The translations under genes and the position numbers were made by a program. Positions 63,305 to 64,000 of a stretch of 64,000 bases of DNA are shown in pieces. Location: contig NZ_PVBQ01000006.1 of assembly GCF_002980525.1 (NCBI RefSeq), positions 62,001 through 126,000 on the forward strand, written 5' to 3'. The DNA comes from Sphingobacterium haloxyli (GTDB lineage Bacteria > Bacteroidota > Bacteroidia > Sphingobacteriales > Sphingobacteriaceae). The notes beneath the pieces are model-generated. The model was not told the DNA's origin. It did no database searches and saw only the letters and a program-made list of their open reading frames with translations. Every line of letters starts with the position of its first letter. Position 1 is the stretch's first letter.

Positions 63305-63340
63305 AAAGGGCGAGCATTTGTGTTCGCCCTTTCTTGTTTT
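63305..63340 (+). terminator. Terminator of murA
   Basis: AAAGGGCGA and TCGCCCTTT make a 9-base-pair stem with a 10-base loop, followed by TTCTTGTTTTT, 20 bases past the murA stop. Confidence 0.85.
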
Positions 63341-63497
63341 TGGTGATTTTTTTTGAATTTATGACATTTTTTTTTGTGTGTTTGGTTTTTTTTTATTGTT
63401 TTTGTGCTGTAGAAATATTAAAAAATTCAATTTTTTATGTCAAATTGTGTTTTTTATAAATATTTTACATATAATTGCACTATAAAAGTTATGAAAT

Positions 63498-64000
63498 ATG
63501 TCTATTTATCAAAAAAAATCGTTTCTTCCATTTTTATTGATGGTTGTTTTAGTTGTTGTGGCGTTTTTCAATCCAGCACTACCGGTTGGTGCGGTTGAGC
63601 ATGAGTATAATTCCGCTGATGTTGCCTGGATGTTGACTTCAACTGCGCTTGTTTTAATCATGACGCCTGGTTTAGCCTACTTTTATGGCGGAATGGTCAA
63701 AAAAAGAAATGTTATTTCTACTATGCTCCAAAGTTTTATCTGCATGGCGGTCGTGGCCGTGATGTGGGTCGCTTTCGGCTTTAGCTTGGTATTTGGCGAT
63801 TCCATTGGAGGAGTTATAGGAGACCCGACTACTTTCTTTATGTTCAACGGCGTACTCGACCACGAGCCGTGGGATGGTGCCCCTACTATTCCGTTTGTGC
63901 TGTTTGCTATGTTTCAGTTAAAATTTGCGATTATCACACCTGCACTAATTACTGGCGCCTTTGCTGAGCGCATCCGTTTTATATCGTACATTCTGTTCAT
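63498..64000 (+). CDS. amtB: Ammonium transporter AmtB (partial, 5' part)
   Basis: The first 167 codons of an ammonium channel; the rest lies outside the window. A signal peptide-like hydrophobic start (FLPFLLMVVLVVVAFF) is followed by SADVAWMLTSTALVLIMTPGLAYFYGGMVKKRN, the hallmark first helices of Amt proteins, and LKFAIITPALITGAFAERIRF. It brings in ammonium, which the type III glutamine synthetase in the same window can fix. The upstream 200 bases are T-rich and no clear promoter or PII gene is visible. Confidence 0.95.
   Translation, partial: MSIYQKKSFLPFLLMVVLVVVAFFNPALPVGAVEHEYNSADVAWMLTSTALVLIMTPGLAYFYGGMVKKRNVISTMLQSFICMAVVAVMWVAFGFSLVFGDSIGGVIGDPTTFFMFNGVLDHEPWDGAPTIPFVLFAMFQLKFAIITPALITGAFAERIRFISYILF

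Noticed and set aside
63286-63497. Regulatory site before amtB
   Set aside because: The stretch after the murA terminator is T-rich and low in complexity; no palindrome or known motif could be supported.

Overview
The window looks like chromosomal DNA of a Bacteroidota bacterium, most likely a member of the Sphingobacteriaceae or a close relative. The signs are two SusC/SusD nutrient-uptake pairs, a type III glutamine synthetase, DUF4290 and DUF4199 proteins, a RimK/retropepsin pair, few Shine-Dalgarno sequences, and repeated Bacteroidota-type -7 promoter boxes (TAnnTTTG). I see no rRNA operon, phage, intact insertion sequence, integrase or CRISPR array. Both ends cut through genes: a response regulator on the left and an ammonium transporter on the right.

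Layout. 1-7,060: a two-component system followed by a CzcCBA/CusCBA-type metal efflux operon with its own promoter. 7,080-12,470: a small membrane protein, delta1-pyrroline-5-carboxylate dehydrogenase, an AraC-type regulator, a flavodoxin-fold reductase and a DUF6807 protein. 12,490-22,520: type III glutamine synthetase, a secreted S9 peptidase, a SIMPL protein, RNase HI, Lon and a TPR protein. 22,570-32,480: two divergent SusC/SusD pairs sharing a control region with a perfect palindrome. 32,740-36,540: HU, an AHSA1 and a VOC protein, an arginase-family enzyme and a Ppx/GppA phosphatase. 36,600: a tRNA-Leu(GAG). 36,740-42,440: alkaline phosphatase, universal stress protein, a PiT-like membrane protein, and a two-gene iron-sulfur electron-transfer module. 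42,530-45,790: RimK-like ligase with its retropepsin partner, a PurM-type enzyme and a hypoxanthine-DNA glycosylase. 46,090-52,740: UbiX, then a run of a dihydroorotase-like protein, an acidic unknown, DUF4199, two GT2 glycosyltransferases, a 90-residue unknown and an MBL hydrolase, then a 50-residue membrane protein. 52,740-64,000: IspD, SbcC/SbcD, a Rdx-family protein, UvrD/PcrA helicase, DUF4290, MurA and AmtB.

Functional themes are nitrogen handling (PruA, glutamine synthetase, arginase family, AmtB), phosphate handling (alkaline phosphatase, Ppx/GppA, PiT-like protein), envelope nutrient import (SusCD), metal efflux and DNA maintenance. Most genes are ordinary housekeeping genes.

The least explained signals are non-coding. 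One is a pair of diverged copies (about 165-170 bp) of a composite element with three conserved stem-loops, at 45,850 and 53,611. Another is a probable small RNA at about 58,461-58,548 with its own promoter and terminator. A third is a cluster of long inverted repeats between sbcC and ispD. Among proteins, the most notable are a dihydroorotase homologue that has lost metal-binding residues, a MurA with Asp in place of the fosfomycin-target Cys, and a metal RND pump with an Asp-to-Glu change in its proton-relay motif.
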